Positions 18,509 to 27,366 of a stretch of DNA of 64,000 nucleotides are shown piece by piece. Location of the stretch: positions 214,049-278,048 of the forward strand of contig NZ_BSOB01000017.1 in assembly GCF_030160295.1 (NCBI RefSeq), read 5' to 3'. This DNA comes from Dyella acidisoli. Lineage in GTDB: Bacteria > Pseudomonadota > Gammaproteobacteria > Xanthomonadales > Rhodanobacteraceae. Both the position numbers and the translations under genes were made by a program. Below the pieces are notes generated by a model. That model saw only the letters and a list, made by a program, of their open reading frames with translations. It was not told the origin of the DNA and did no database searches. Position 1 is the stretch's first letter. The number at the start of each line of letters is the position of its first letter.

Positions 18509-19522
18509 TTGACGCAGGCCAAGAAGAAACAACCTCTTGCGCAACGTCCCAGCCTCACCATGGCGGACTTGGCCGAGCTGGCGGGGGTGTCCAAGATCAC
18601 CGTGTCGCGGGCGTTGAGCGAAAGCCCGTTGGTCAATACCGAGACCCGTGAACGGGTACAGGCCCTGGCGCGCAAGCATGGCTACAAGTTAAACGTCAGC
18701 GCCCGCAACCTGCGTCTGCGCCGCAGCCATACGGTGGCGGTCATTGTGGAAATGAAGCCGTCGTCCGAACGCACCATGTGGGACCCGTACCCGTTATCAC
18801 TGCTCGGCGGCATTTCGCAGGAACTCACTTCGGCCGGCTACAGCGTGCTGCTGACCACCAGGCAAGGCGCATCCAATGCGGCGGTACAGGCCGCGGATGG
18901 GCTGATTCTGTTGGGGCAGGGCGCGCGCCAGGATGCGGTGCGTCTCTACGACAAGCTCGGTTTGCCCATGGTGGTGTGGGGCGCGGCCGGCGAGGGCGGG
19001 GACAACCATGTCGTCGTCGGCAGCGACAATCACCAGGGCGGCATCATCGCGGCTGAGCGCTTTCTTTCCATCGGCCGGCGCCATCCGGTGTTCATCGGCA
19101 ACCCCGATCATCCCGAAATGGCGCAACGCCTGTTCGGCTTCGTCGATGAACTGGCCCGCCATGGCATCAAGCCGCTATTGCTGCGACGTGCGGATTTCAC
19201 GCTGGAATCGGGCGTGGACGCGGTGCGTTCGCTGGCGGCACGCAAGGTGCGCTTCGATGCCATCTTTGCGTGCAGCGACTTGCTGGCGATGGGCGCGATT
19301 CGTGCGCTGGTCGAACTCGGGCAGTCGGTGCCGAACGACGTCTCCGTGATCGGCTATGACGACACGCCCTTAGGCGCCACTTTTCTCCCGCCCTTGAGTT
19401 CGGTGCGCCAGAACTGGCAGGAAGGCGGCGTGCTGCTCGCACGCAAAGTGCTGGCGGCGATTCATGGGCATCCGGTGCAGTCGCAAATGATGGCGACAAC
19501 GTTGGTGGTGCGTTCTACCTGA
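18509..19522 (+). CDS. LacI/GalR-family transcriptional regulator of the sugar island
   Basis: A 337-aa DNA-binding regulator. The N-terminal helix-turn-helix and hinge (MADLAELAGVSKITVSRALSES..NVSARNLRLRRS) are typical of LacI/GalR, followed by a periplasmic-binding-protein-like ligand domain (GGISQELTSAGY, VVVGSDNHQGG, FACSDLLAMGAIRAL, VIGYDDTPLGA). The TTG at 18509 is chosen: an AGGGAG site lies 7 nt upstream and the resulting length is normal for the family; longer upstream readings would add a non-homologous extension. It is divergent from the phosphorylase fusion across the operator at 18334-18369. The inducer is probably an alpha-glucoside or its phosphate. Confidence 0.92.
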   Translation: MTQAKKKQPLAQRPSLTMADLAELAGVSKITVSRALSESPLVNTETRERVQALARKHGYKLNVSARNLRLRRSHTVAVIVEMKPSSERTMWDPYPLSLLGGISQELTSAGYSVLLTTRQGASNAAVQAADGLILLGQGARQDAVRLYDKLGLPMVVWGAAGEGGDNHVVVGSDNHQGGIIAAERFLSIGRRHPVFIGNPDHPEMAQRLFGFVDELARHGIKPLLLRRADFTLESGVDAVRSLAARKVRFDAIFACSDLLAMGAIRALVELGQSVPNDVSVIGYDDTPLGATFLPPLSSVRQNWQEGGVLLARKVLAAIHGHPVQSQMMATTLVVRST

Positions 19523-19536
19523 GCCGCTTTATTGCG

Positions 19537-19836
19537 TTACGCCGCGTGCGGATGAATCTGCTTCAGCTCGTCGCCCAGTTCGCGGCGCGCACATTCCAGC
19601 TCATAGTTCACTTGCAGATTAATCCAGCTTTGCGCATCGGTTCTGAAATAACGCGCAAGACGGAGCGCTGTATCTGCGGTGATGCCACGACGTTCGTTTG
19701 CAATTTCGTTTACACGCGCCGGGGTGACACCAATTGCGCGTGCGAGTGCATTTGCGGATAGCCCCAGCGGCTTCATGTATTCCTCGCGCAGAATCTCGCC
19801 GGGATGAACCGGCGGCAGTAGCTTCTTGGCGGTCAT
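19537..19836 (-). CDS. higA: HigA-family antitoxin
   Basis: A 99-aa XRE-type helix-turn-helix antitoxin. It opens with the family signature PPVHPGEILREEYMKPLGLSANALARAIGV and continues ARVNEIANERRGITADTALRLARYF. It lies 44 bp downstream of higB, the reversed toxin-first order typical of hig loci. It should neutralise HigB and repress the shared promoter near 20170-20188. Confidence 0.95.
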   Translation of the reverse strand: MTAKKLLPPVHPGEILREEYMKPLGLSANALARAIGVTPARVNEIANERRGITADTALRLARYFRTDAQSWINLQVNYELECARRELGDELKQIHPHAA

Positions 19837-19880
19837 GGTCTTTCTCTCATTCTCAATGGCCGTAGGCCAATCCTTAGAGG

Positions 19881-20159
19881 TCAGTGATAGTCACAGATCT
19901 CTGCGTTGTAAGCGTTGCCATCCTTCCAAATAAAGCAGACGCGGTATTGGTCGTTAATGCGTATGCTGTATTGCCCGGCGCGGTCACCTTTGAGAGCTTC
20001 AAGGCGATTACCTGGTGGAACGCGTAGGAAGTCGAGCGTTGCCGCCGCCCGCAGCTGCGCCAATTTGCGACGGGCAACGCCTTCAATGTTGACCCATTTG
20101 CGAACCCGCTCACCGTTGGCAAGGGCTTCCGTGTCTTTATCGGCGAACGTCCTAATCAT
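19881..20159 (-). CDS. higB: HigB-family toxin (RelE-like mRNA interferase)
   Basis: A 92-aa toxin of the plasmid-maintenance killer / HigB group, expected to cut mRNA on the ribosome. Family sequence features are FADKDTEALANGERV near the start, ARRKLAQLRAAATLDFLRVPPGNRLEALKGDRAGQ as the core, and YSIRINDQYRVCFIWKDG before the C-terminal DYH. The full length is present, so the module looks intact. It sits at the boundary between the sugar island and pilS. Confidence 0.95.
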   Translation of the reverse strand: MIRTFADKDTEALANGERVRKWVNIEGVARRKLAQLRAAATLDFLRVPPGNRLEALKGDRAGQYSIRINDQYRVCFIWKDGNAYNAEICDYH

Positions 20160-20169
20160 GACCTTATCA

Positions 20170-20188
20170 TATATCGATAACCGATATA
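20170..20188. promoter_or_regulatory. Candidate HigA operator / higBA promoter
   Basis: A TATATCG-N5-CGATATA inverted repeat directly upstream of the higB start codon at 20159. The AT-rich palindrome in a GC-rich setting fits an autoregulatory antitoxin operator overlapping the promoter. It shares the ATATCG word with the LacI operator at 18334-18369, but the architecture differs. Confidence 0.55.
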
Positions 20189-20264
20189 GGGCGGCGCTCT
20201 CGATCTACGAAAAGAGCCCACAGATGGGGCAGATAAGTTCAATTATTTGGGTAAGCGAACCACG

Positions 20265-21899
20265 CTAGACGGCCGGCTCGATCCGCACGGGGGGCGTCAA
20301 TACCAATCTGAAGCAGCTTCCACCGCCTGCTACGCGCACATACTCCAGAGCCGCCTGATTCGCTTCTGCCATCTGTCGCGCGAGATAAAGTCCAAGACCG
20401 GTGCCGTATTCGTGCGTGGTGTAGAACGGCTCGAAGATTTGCGCTGCTACTTTCGGCGCAATGCCGGGGCCGCGATCGATTACTTCCAGAATCGGTACGC
20501 CATGTTCGCCGTGTCGTACCACTACCAGCACGCGCGCGGGTTCGCCAGGCATGCGGCCGTAGCGCAATGCGTTCTGCACCAGATTCCACACCACTTGATG
20601 CAGCTGCTGCGAGTCGGCTACCGCGATGACCGGCTGTGCGCTGTTGTCGATCACACGCAATGAGTCGTTGCCGATGTCGTTGCCCTGCTTGTATTCATCC
20701 ACGAAGCCGTGCGCCCAGTCGCCCAGGCTCAGCGTTTCAGGGCGTGAGCGTTCGCGTCGCGACAACTGCAAGATGTTTTCGATGATGTCGTTGAGGCGGC
20801 TGCAGTGATTGTTGATGATCTCGACCATGCGCAGGTCGGTGGCGCTCATCTCGTGCGATTCGGCCAATAGCTGCGCGGAGTAGCGGATGGCTGCAAGCGG
20901 ATTGCGGATCTCGTGCGCGATCGAAGCGGAAAGCCGGCCCAGCGAGCCGAGTGTGAGTTCTTCGGCGCGACGCGACACCAGCGAGGTGTCGTCCAGGAAG
21001 ATCAGCACGAGCGAATCATCGTTCGGCGCGAGTCGGCTGAAGCGCGGCACCACTTCTGGCATACCGTCGGCGAGCTGAGTGGCGGTTTCGTCCAGCTTGC
21101 CCGAGGTGATCCAGTGATACAGACGGCGCGACAACTCCGGTGCTACACGGCCCAGATCGCGCTGGTCGGAGGAAGGATTGCCCAACAGCATCCACGCCGA
21201 TTCGTTGATCTGATGGATGCGGTTGGCGTCGTCCACCAGCATCACGCCTGTTTTCATGCGGCGGATGATCAGCTCGTTGACCTGAGCCAGGTTGACCAAA
21301 TCGATGCTGCGCTGTTCGGCCAGTGCCTCGCTGGCGCGCAGCTGACGACCCAGCACGTTACATAAGACGACGATCGCGAAGTAGGCCATGCCGAACAGGC
21401 CCGACTCCAGGAAGTCGCGGTCGTCGACCGAGGGCGTGTGGGGCAGGGAGAACACGATGCGTCCGAGCACCCCAAGGGTGGCAAGCGCGGCAAGGAACAG
21501 CGCCAGCCGCAATGGAAGCAGCAACGCGCCCGCGGCAAGGTTCACGGCCAGCATCATCGCGATGCCGATGCGCGCCTCGTTCATCGCGGCGATCGCCAGC
21601 ACCGCCGCAACGATGTCCACCAGCAGGGTGCCCAGGATGCCCAGCCAGCCCAGTGACTTGGTGAGGTGGGTGATCGATACCACCGCCAGGGCGAACAGCA
21701 GGTAGCCAGCGGCCACCAGGCGCGCCAGGTCACTGTTGTCCAGATGGGGCCAGCCCATGCCGGTGGGGGTGAAGGCCAGCCCGACGTACACCAGCGCCTG
21801 GGCTAGCCTGAAATAATTCAGAAACAGCAGCTCGTGGCGGGTGGTCGTGCTGTTGGGCGAATCAACGATCGCGCGGCTGGACACGGTCTGCACACTCAC
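20265..21899 (-). CDS. pilS: PilS, membrane sensor histidine kinase of type IV pili
   Basis: A 544-aa inner-membrane kinase. About six hydrophobic segments fill the first 190 residues (ALVYVGLAFTPTGMG, GYLLFALAVVSITHL, LLVDIVAAVLAIAAM, LALFLAALATLGVLG, MAYFAIVVLCNVLG), followed by a PAS-like region (GVMLVDDANRIHQINESAWMLLG), the H-box AHEIRNPLAAIRYS with His329, the N-box NLVQNALRYG, and G-boxes DRGPGIAP and GTGLGLYLA. A GTG start at 21899 is proposed; longer readings run into the intergenic repeat at 21918-21957. The ribosome site is weak, so the start is uncertain. Its partner pilR is displaced to 229-1671. Confidence 0.92.
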   Translation of the reverse strand: MSVQTVSSRAIVDSPNSTTTRHELLFLNYFRLAQALVYVGLAFTPTGMGWPHLDNSDLARLVAAGYLLFALAVVSITHLTKSLGWLGILGTLLVDIVAAVLAIAAMNEARIGIAMMLAVNLAAGALLLPLRLALFLAALATLGVLGRIVFSLPHTPSVDDRDFLESGLFGMAYFAIVVLCNVLGRQLRASEALAEQRSIDLVNLAQVNELIIRRMKTGVMLVDDANRIHQINESAWMLLGNPSSDQRDLGRVAPELSRRLYHWITSGKLDETATQLADGMPEVVPRFSRLAPNDDSLVLIFLDDTSLVSRRAEELTLGSLGRLSASIAHEIRNPLAAIRYSAQLLAESHEMSATDLRMVEIINNHCSRLNDIIENILQLSRRERSRPETLSLGDWAHGFVDEYKQGNDIGNDSLRVIDNSAQPVIAVADSQQLHQVVWNLVQNALRYGRMPGEPARVLVVVRHGEHGVPILEVIDRGPGIAPKVAAQIFEPFYTTHEYGTGLGLYLARQMAEANQAALEYVRVAGGGSCFRLVLTPPVRIEPAV

Positions 21900-22136
21900 G
21901 AGGAGAAGTGGTAACTGCCTCCCCTCTCTCCCTGGGGAGAGGGTCCGGGTGAGGGGACAATCTTTCGGTAGAACAACATCGAAGCGAACTCCGATGCACC
22001 ACTTTCGCAAGATTGCCCCTTAACCTCAATCTTCTCCTCAGAGGGGAGCGGAAGTAAATCTGTTGGCCCGCCCCTTTCCATCCCTACCCGCTTCCGCGAA
22101 AATACCGGGCCGTATTGCGCGGTTTTCCCCATGTGA
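21900..22136. repeat. Non-coding stretch with CCCTCTCCC-type intergenic repeat
   Basis: The segment upstream of pilS holds a CCTCTCTCCC..GGGAGAGGG hairpin followed by GTCCGGGTGAGGGGA (about 21918-21957), a common gammaproteobacterial intergenic repeat, then a looser partial copy near 22028-22050. No gene is supported here; open frames in it are translations of the repeat. Confidence 0.6.
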
Positions 22137-22425
22137 GGGATGCTCTGATCGATTTTTCGTAAACGTCATGATGTCCAGAAGGCCCGCAGGGTGTGTTGCG
22201 CGGCGCCGGGAAGACAGGTTGTCTTGCCAAGCTGCGCGGCGCAGCCTGCGGGCCTTCTGGACATCACCCCATCGGTTTAATCTCGATATGTTGGGCCGTT
22301 GCTGTCCGTCCGCATGCCTTCGGCCCATCGTCTCGACAGACAGGCAGTCTGCCTTCACCGATGGTCCTGTGGCCTGCAGACGGACAGCAACGGTGACGTC
22401 TACGAAAAATCGATCAGAGCATCCC
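22137..22425. repeat. Nested two-armed inverted-repeat element upstream of sucC
   Basis: Outer arms 22137-22168 and 22394-22425 are complementary at 31 of 32 positions. They enclose two hairpins of equal length, 98 nt each: 22169-22266 (perfect 22-bp basal stem 22169-22190 / 22245-22266) and 22296-22393 (perfect 15-bp basal stem 22296-22310 / 22379-22393, continuing imperfectly). The hairpins abut the outer stem with no gap, and 29 nt separate them, so a three-way junction can form. Their tips share an AGACAGG..GTCT.GCC pattern. It ends 119 bp before the sucC start. Whether it acts as DNA, as leader RNA or as a mobile element is unknown. Confidence 0.85.
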
Positions 22426-22544
22426 CCGCATGGCCACGGCGCACTGCACACGCCGGTAGTGCGTAACACCGCCGTCCGTTCTCCCAAGCCTGTGCTGTGG
22501 CTACCGCGCAGGCTCGATCCTTCCCCATTCACTCGAGGTATCGA

Positions 22545-23711
22545 ATGAATTTCCACGAGTACCAGGCCAAAGAGCTGTTCGCGCAGTACGGCATTGCCGT
22601 GCCGCCGGGCAAAGTCGCCAATTCCCCCGACGCCGCCGTCGACGCCGCCAAGCACCTGGGCGGTTCGCAATGGATGGTCAAGGCTCAGATCCACGCAGGC
22701 GGCCGCGGCAAGGCCGGCGGCGTCAAGTTCTGCAAAAGCCTGGATGACGTGCATGCCGCCGCCAAGGGCATGCTGGGCAAGAGCATGGAAACCTATCAGT
22801 CCGCCGGCCGTGCGCTGCCGGTGAACCTGGTGCTGGTGACCGATGCCACCAACATCGCCAAGGAACTGTACCTGTCGATCCTGGTCGACCGCGACAGCAA
22901 GGCCGTGACCTTCATCGCTTCCAAGCACGGTGGCGTGGATATCGAGCAGGTGGCCAAGGAAACGCCGGATGACATCCACACCATCGTGGTGGACTTCATC
23001 GAAGGCCTGCAGCCGTACCAGTGCCGTCAGCTCGGCTTTGCGATGGATCTGAATCCCAAGCAGGTCACGCAGCTCACCAAGATCATGCTGGGCTTGTACA
23101 AGCTGTTCAACGAGAAGGACCTGTCGCTGGTCGAGCTCAACCCGCTCGCGATTCTCGAAGACGGCAACCTCGCCGCCCTCGACGGCAAGGTCAATTCCGA
23201 CGACAACGCCGAGTTCCGTCACGCGGACCTGGCCAAGATGCGCGACCTCACGCAGGAAGATGCGGCCGAAGCGGCCGCCGTGCAGCACAACCTCAACTAC
23301 GTGACCATGGACGGCAACATCGGCTGCATGGTCAACGGCGCAGGCTTGGCCATGGCCACCATGGACGTGATCAAGCTGGCGGGCGGCGAGCCGGCCAACT
23401 TCCTCGACGTCGGCGGCGGCGCCACCAAGGAGCGCGTCACCGAGGCGTTCAAGCTGATTCTCTCCTCCGACAAGGTGAAGGCCATCCTGGTCAACATTTT
23501 CGGCGGCATCGTTCGCTGCGACCTGATCGCCGACGGCATCATCGCCGCGGTGAAGGAAGTGGGTCTGAAGATTCCGGTGGTGGTGCGTCTGCAGGGCACC
23601 AACGTGGAGAAGGGCCGCGAACTGCTGGCCAACTCCGGTCTGGCCATTACGTCGGCCGACGATCTCAACGACGCGGCGAAGAAAGCCGTGGCCGCCGCGA
23701 AGTCGAAGTGA
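22545..23711 (+). CDS. sucC: Succinyl-CoA synthetase beta subunit (ADP-forming)
   Basis: A 388-aa TCA-cycle subunit, the same length as the E. coli protein. It begins with the family signature [17 protein letters not shown], has the ATP-grasp nucleotide region ([16 protein letters not shown]) and the C-terminal ligase part ([30 protein letters not shown]). The ATG at 22545 follows a GAGGT site; the upstream extension to 22497 is not conserved-looking. It is followed by sucD after 13 bp. Confidence 0.97.
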   Translation: MNFHEYQAKELFAQYGIAVPPGKVANSPDAAVDAAKHLGGSQWMVKAQIHAGGRGKAGGVKFCKSLDDVHAAAKGMLGKSMETYQSAGRALPVNLVLVTDATNIAKELYLSILVDRDSKAVTFIASKHGGVDIEQVAKETPDDIHTIVVDFIEGLQPYQCRQLGFAMDLNPKQVTQLTKIMLGLYKLFNEKDLSLVELNPLAILEDGNLAALDGKVNSDDNAEFRHADLAKMRDLTQEDAAEAAAVQHNLNYVTMDGNIGCMVNGAGLAMATMDVIKLAGGEPANFLDVGGGATKERVTEAFKLILSSDKVKAILVNIFGGIVRCDLIADGIIAAVKEVGLKIPVVVRLQGTNVEKGRELLANSGLAITSADDLNDAAKKAVAAAKSK

Positions 23712-23724
23712 GGAGCAAACGAGC

Positions 23725-24600
23725 ATGAGCGTTCTCGTCAATAAGAACACCAAGGTGATCGTGCAGGGCTTCACCGGCCAGCAGGGTACCTTCCACGCCG
23801 AACAGGCGATCGACTACGGCACCAAGGTGGTCGGCGGCGTGACCCCGGGTAAGGGCGGCACCGAGCACATCGGTCTGCCGGTTTTCAACAGCGTGGCCGA
23901 AGCGGTCGACGAAACCGGCGCCGATGCGTCGGTCATCTTCGTGCCGCCGCCGTTCGCTGCGGACTCCATCCTCGAAGCCATTGATGCCGGCGTGCGCGTG
24001 ATCGTCACGATCACCGAAGGCATCCCGGTGCTCGACATGTTGCGCGTCAAGAACGTGCTGGCGCAGCATCCGGAAACCGTGCTGATCGGACCGAATTGCC
24101 CCGGTATCATCACCCCGGACGAATGCAAGATCGGCATCATGCCGGGTCACATTCACATGGCGGGCAAGGTCGGCATCGTGTCGCGCTCCGGCACGCTGAC
24201 CTATGAAGCTGTGTTCCAGACCACCAACGAAGGCCTGGGCCAGTCCACCTGTATCGGTATCGGTGGCGACCCGATCAACGGCCTGAACTTCATCGACTGC
24301 CTGAAGCTGTTCCAGGACGATCCGCAGACCGAGGGCATCATCATGGTCGGCGAAATCGGTGGCAGCGCCGAGGAAGAAGCGGCTGAATTCATTGGCGAAT
24401 ACGTCAAGAAGCCGGTGGTGTCGTTCATTGCAGGTGCGTCGGCTCCGGCCGGCAAGCGCATGGGCCATGCCGGTGCGATCATCTCCGGCGGCAAGGGCAC
24501 GGCAGCTGCCAAGTTCGCCGCGCTGGAGAAGGCGGGCGTTACTACGGTGAAGTCGCCGGCCGATCTTGGCAAAACGCTGGCTGGTTTGCTGAAGAAGTAA
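23725..24600 (+). CDS. sucD: Succinyl-CoA synthetase alpha subunit
   Basis: A 291-aa subunit that binds CoA and carries the phosphohistidine. The N-terminal CoA-binding region reads [18 protein letters not shown], and the active-site His lies in [17 protein letters not shown] near residue 248. It pairs with SucC to make GTP/ATP from succinyl-CoA. A GAGGAG site precedes the ATG. The operon ends at the terminator at 24621-24651. Confidence 0.97.
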   Translation: MSVLVNKNTKVIVQGFTGQQGTFHAEQAIDYGTKVVGGVTPGKGGTEHIGLPVFNSVAEAVDETGADASVIFVPPPFAADSILEAIDAGVRVIVTITEGIPVLDMLRVKNVLAQHPETVLIGPNCPGIITPDECKIGIMPGHIHMAGKVGIVSRSGTLTYEAVFQTTNEGLGQSTCIGIGGDPINGLNFIDCLKLFQDDPQTEGIIMVGEIGGSAEEEAAEFIGEYVKKPVVSFIAGASAPAGKRMGHAGAIISGGKGTAAAKFAALEKAGVTTVKSPADLGKTLAGLLKK

Positions 24601-24620
24601 TCCGCCGTGTTGCAGTGATC

Positions 24621-24651
24621 AAAAAGGGCCGCGGAAACGCGGCCCTTTTTT
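24621..24651 (+). terminator. Rho-independent terminator after sucCD
   Basis: An 8-bp perfect stem GGGCCGCG / CGCGGCCC with a GAAA loop, flanked by an A run upstream and six T residues downstream. It lies 20 bp after the sucD stop and can work in both orientations. Confidence 0.92.
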
Positions 24652-24711
24652 CATGCTTGCTCTTGTCCCCCAGCTCATCCATTACCATGTAGCGCCAGTC
24701 GAACCTGGAAC

Positions 24712-26358
24712 ATGCACTACATGGCCGTTCTCCGCCTGGCCCTGGCCCAATACGATTTCTCCGTCGGCGCCGTCGCCGCCAACACCGCCAAAGTTCGCGA
24801 ACTGATGGACCGTGCCCGCGAAGGCAAGGCGGCGCTGGCGGTGTTTCCCGAACTGACCATCAGCGGTTATCCACCTGAAGATCTGCTGCTGCGCCCGAGC
24901 TTCCTCGCCGCCTGCCAGGACGCCATCCAGGAGATTGCAGCCGATACCAACGGGCTGGCCGCCATCGTCGGTTTTCCGCACAGCATGGGTGAGGTGTACA
25001 ACGCTGCAGCATTCCTGGGCGGCGGTGAGATCGTGCAGATCACCCACAAGCGGGCGCTGCCGAACTATGGTGTCTTCGACGATAAGCGCTATTTCCGCCC
25101 GGGGCGGACCAGCGCAGTAGCGGTGGTCGATGGCGTACGTGTCGGCTATCTGGTTTGCGAGGACGTGTGGCAGGCCGAGCCGGCTGCTGCTGCGGCGGCT
25201 GCCGGCGCTGAATTGATCGTAGTGATCAATGCGTCCCCTTGGGATGACGCCAAACAGACGGCGCGCGAGGAAGTATTGGTGGCGCGTGCGAAGGAAACCG
25301 GTTGTGCCTTTGTGTATCTCAATCTCGTCGGCGGTCAGGATGAGGTCGTGTACGACGGCGGTACGCTGCTGGTGAATGGCGATGGCAGCATTGCCGCACG
25401 AGCGCCGGCGTTCATCGATGCGCTGCTGTGGGCCGACTTCGACACCACCACTCGCACGCTGCATGCACTGGACTGGCCAAGTGTGCCGGATGCCTCGCAC
25501 GAAGCCACGCTCTACGCTGCGCTGGTGCGCGGCATTCGCGACTACATCGACAAGAACGGCTTCAGCGGCGTGCTGCTGGGACTTTCGGGCGGCATCGATT
25601 CGGCGCTCACGCTTGCACTGGCGGTGGATGCGCTCGGTCCGGATCGTGTCACCGCAGTGATGATGCCCATGCGCTATACCTCGCAGCTTTCGCTCGACGG
25701 GGCGCGCGGACAAGCCGAACGGCTCGGCGTGGAATACCACGTGATCGGCATCGAGCCGGTATACGACGCCTTCATCACAGCGCTAACGCCTGCGTTCGCG
25801 GGCAAGTCGCCGGACGTCACCGAAGAAAATCTGCAATCGCGCACCCGCGGTGTGATGTTGATGGCGCTTTCCAATAAACACAGCCGTCTGTTGTTGGCCA
25901 CCGGCAATAAGAGCGAGATGGCAGTGGGTTACGCCACGTTGTACGGCGACATGTGCGGTGCCTACGCGCCACTCAAGGATGTCTACAAGACCGAGGTGTA
26001 CCGACTCTCCCGCTGGCGCAATCTGTCCGAGCAGCACATTCAGGGTGATGACGCATGGGTTATCCCGCCCGCGGTGATCGAGCGTCCGCCTTCGGCCGAG
26101 CTGCGCGAAAACCAGACCGACCAGGATTCGTTGCCGCCGTACGACGAACTGGACGCCATCCTCGCCCGCTTCATCGAAGAGGAGCAGTCGCAGGCGGAAA
26201 TCATTGCCGCCGGTTATGACGCAAACACCGTGCACCGCGTCGTTCGGTTAGTGCTGGTCAACGAATTCAAGCGGCGCCAATCGGCCCCCGGTCCGCGCGT
26301 AACGACACGCGCATTTGGTCGCGAGCGGCGATACCCCATTACCTCAGGCTGGAAATGA
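24712..26358 (+). CDS. nadE: Glutamine-dependent NAD+ synthetase
   Basis: A 548-aa two-domain enzyme that amidates deamido-NAD using ammonia from glutamine. The N-terminal nitrilase-type glutaminase domain shows the E-K-C triad in FPELTISGYPPEDLL (Glu47), HKRALPNYG and VCEDVW. The C-terminal synthetase has the PP-loop LGLSGGIDSALTLAL and TGNKSEMAVGY. A second ATG at 24721 gives MAVLRLALAQ and is about as likely as the first. It is transcribed alone between two terminators. Confidence 0.95.
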   Translation: MHYMAVLRLALAQYDFSVGAVAANTAKVRELMDRAREGKAALAVFPELTISGYPPEDLLLRPSFLAACQDAIQEIAADTNGLAAIVGFPHSMGEVYNAAAFLGGGEIVQITHKRALPNYGVFDDKRYFRPGRTSAVAVVDGVRVGYLVCEDVWQAEPAAAAAAAGAELIVVINASPWDDAKQTAREEVLVARAKETGCAFVYLNLVGGQDEVVYDGGTLLVNGDGSIAARAPAFIDALLWADFDTTTRTLHALDWPSVPDASHEATLYAALVRGIRDYIDKNGFSGVLLGLSGGIDSALTLALAVDALGPDRVTAVMMPMRYTSQLSLDGARGQAERLGVEYHVIGIEPVYDAFITALTPAFAGKSPDVTEENLQSRTRGVMLMALSNKHSRLLLATGNKSEMAVGYATLYGDMCGAYAPLKDVYKTEVYRLSRWRNLSEQHIQGDDAWVIPPAVIERPPSAELRENQTDQDSLPPYDELDAILARFIEEEQSQAEIIAAGYDANTVHRVVRLVLVNEFKRRQSAPGPRVTTRAFGRERRYPITSGWK

Positions 26359-26378
26359 CTGCACCTCAACCTACAAAA

Positions 26379-26415
26379 GAAAAAGCCGGTGGCTCAGTGC
26401 GCACCGGCTTTTTTC
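26379..26415. terminator. Bidirectional terminator between nadE and bamD
   Basis: A stem AAAAGCCGGTG / CACCGGCTTTTTT around a 10-nt loop, placed between the convergent ends of nadE (26358) and bamD (26435). T runs are available on both strands. Confidence 0.9.
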
Positions 26416-26434
26416 CGCATCAAACGGCCAACGC

Positions 26435-27295
26435 TCAATAGTGGCCCGAGAACGGAATCATCTTGCGTATCAGCGACGGCGAGTGCGGCCACTTCGGATC
26501 CTTCAGATACGGGTGGTCCGGATAGTTCGTCGTCAGCACCTGCCGCACCTGGTCGGCTTGCTGCTTCTGGCCCAGGGCCAGATAGCTGCGGCACATGATG
26601 GCCAGTGCGTCGCCGGCTTGCGGCGATTCCTGATAGTGCTCGATCACGTACTGGGCGCGGTCTGCCGCAGCTACGTAGGCCTTGTTGCGCAGATAGAACT
26701 TGGAGACGTTGATTTCGTACTGGGCCAGCACGTTGCGCAGATAGATCATGCGCTGGCGGGCGTCCGCGGCGTAGGCACTATCGGGGAAGCGGCGGCTGAG
26801 TTCAGCGAAATCGTCGAACGACTTCAGGTTGTAACCCTGGTCGCGGCGCGTCTGCTTGCCAATTTCCTGGCTGGTGAACGTACGCTCGATAATGCCCGTG
26901 GTGCGGTCGAAGTTGATCAGACCGCGCAGGTAATAGGCATAATCCACATGTGGATTGAGCGGGTTCGCCTTGATGAAGCGGTTGACCGTCGAATAGGCGT
27001 CGTCCGGCTTGTTGTTCTTGTATTGCGCGTAAGCCAGTTCCAACTGGGACTGCTCGTTGAACGGACCGGATGGGAAACGGGCGATCAGACGCTGGTACGC
27101 TTTCTCAGCCGCTGAATAATCGGCATGGACCAGATCGTTATGGGCCCTGGCGTAAAGCTGCGGCAGCGGCAAGGTATCGAGCGGATCGCCGCCGCGATGG
27201 AACCATGAGCAGGCGCTCATCGTCAGTGCCAGGACGAGCACGATCAGTACTTTAAGGGCAGATGTCGGGGCGACCGGCAGCTTGGTTACGCGCAT
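26435..27295 (-). CDS. bamD: BamD, outer-membrane assembly lipoprotein
   Basis: A 286-aa lipoprotein of the BAM complex that inserts beta-barrel proteins. The signal sequence ends at the lipobox LTMSAC. It is followed by TPR-like repeats typical of BamD/ComL (YSAAEKAYQRLIARFPSGPF, EQSQLELAYAQYKNNK, HVDYAYYLRGLINF, FDDFAELSRRFPDSAYAADARQRM). It is divergent from rluD with a 71-bp shared promoter region, the arrangement also found in E. coli. Confidence 0.96.
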   Translation of the reverse strand: MRVTKLPVAPTSALKVLIVLVLALTMSACSWFHRGGDPLDTLPLPQLYARAHNDLVHADYSAAEKAYQRLIARFPSGPFNEQSQLELAYAQYKNNKPDDAYSTVNRFIKANPLNPHVDYAYYLRGLINFDRTTGIIERTFTSQEIGKQTRRDQGYNLKSFDDFAELSRRFPDSAYAADARQRMIYLRNVLAQYEINVSKFYLRNKAYVAAADRAQYVIEHYQESPQAGDALAIMCRSYLALGQKQQADQVRQVLTTNYPDHPYLKDPKWPHSPSLIRKMIPFSGHY

Positions 27296-27366
27296 GAGTA
27301 AGGGGTTCAGATGTTTGAGCGAAAAGGGATCATAGCCGAAACCGGTTCCCGGCCGGGGGTTCAGGG

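Noticed and set aside
22038-23774. 578-codon minus-strand frame opposite sucC and through the nested repeat
   Set aside because: Antisense to sucC and partly a translation of inverted repeats; no protein family features.
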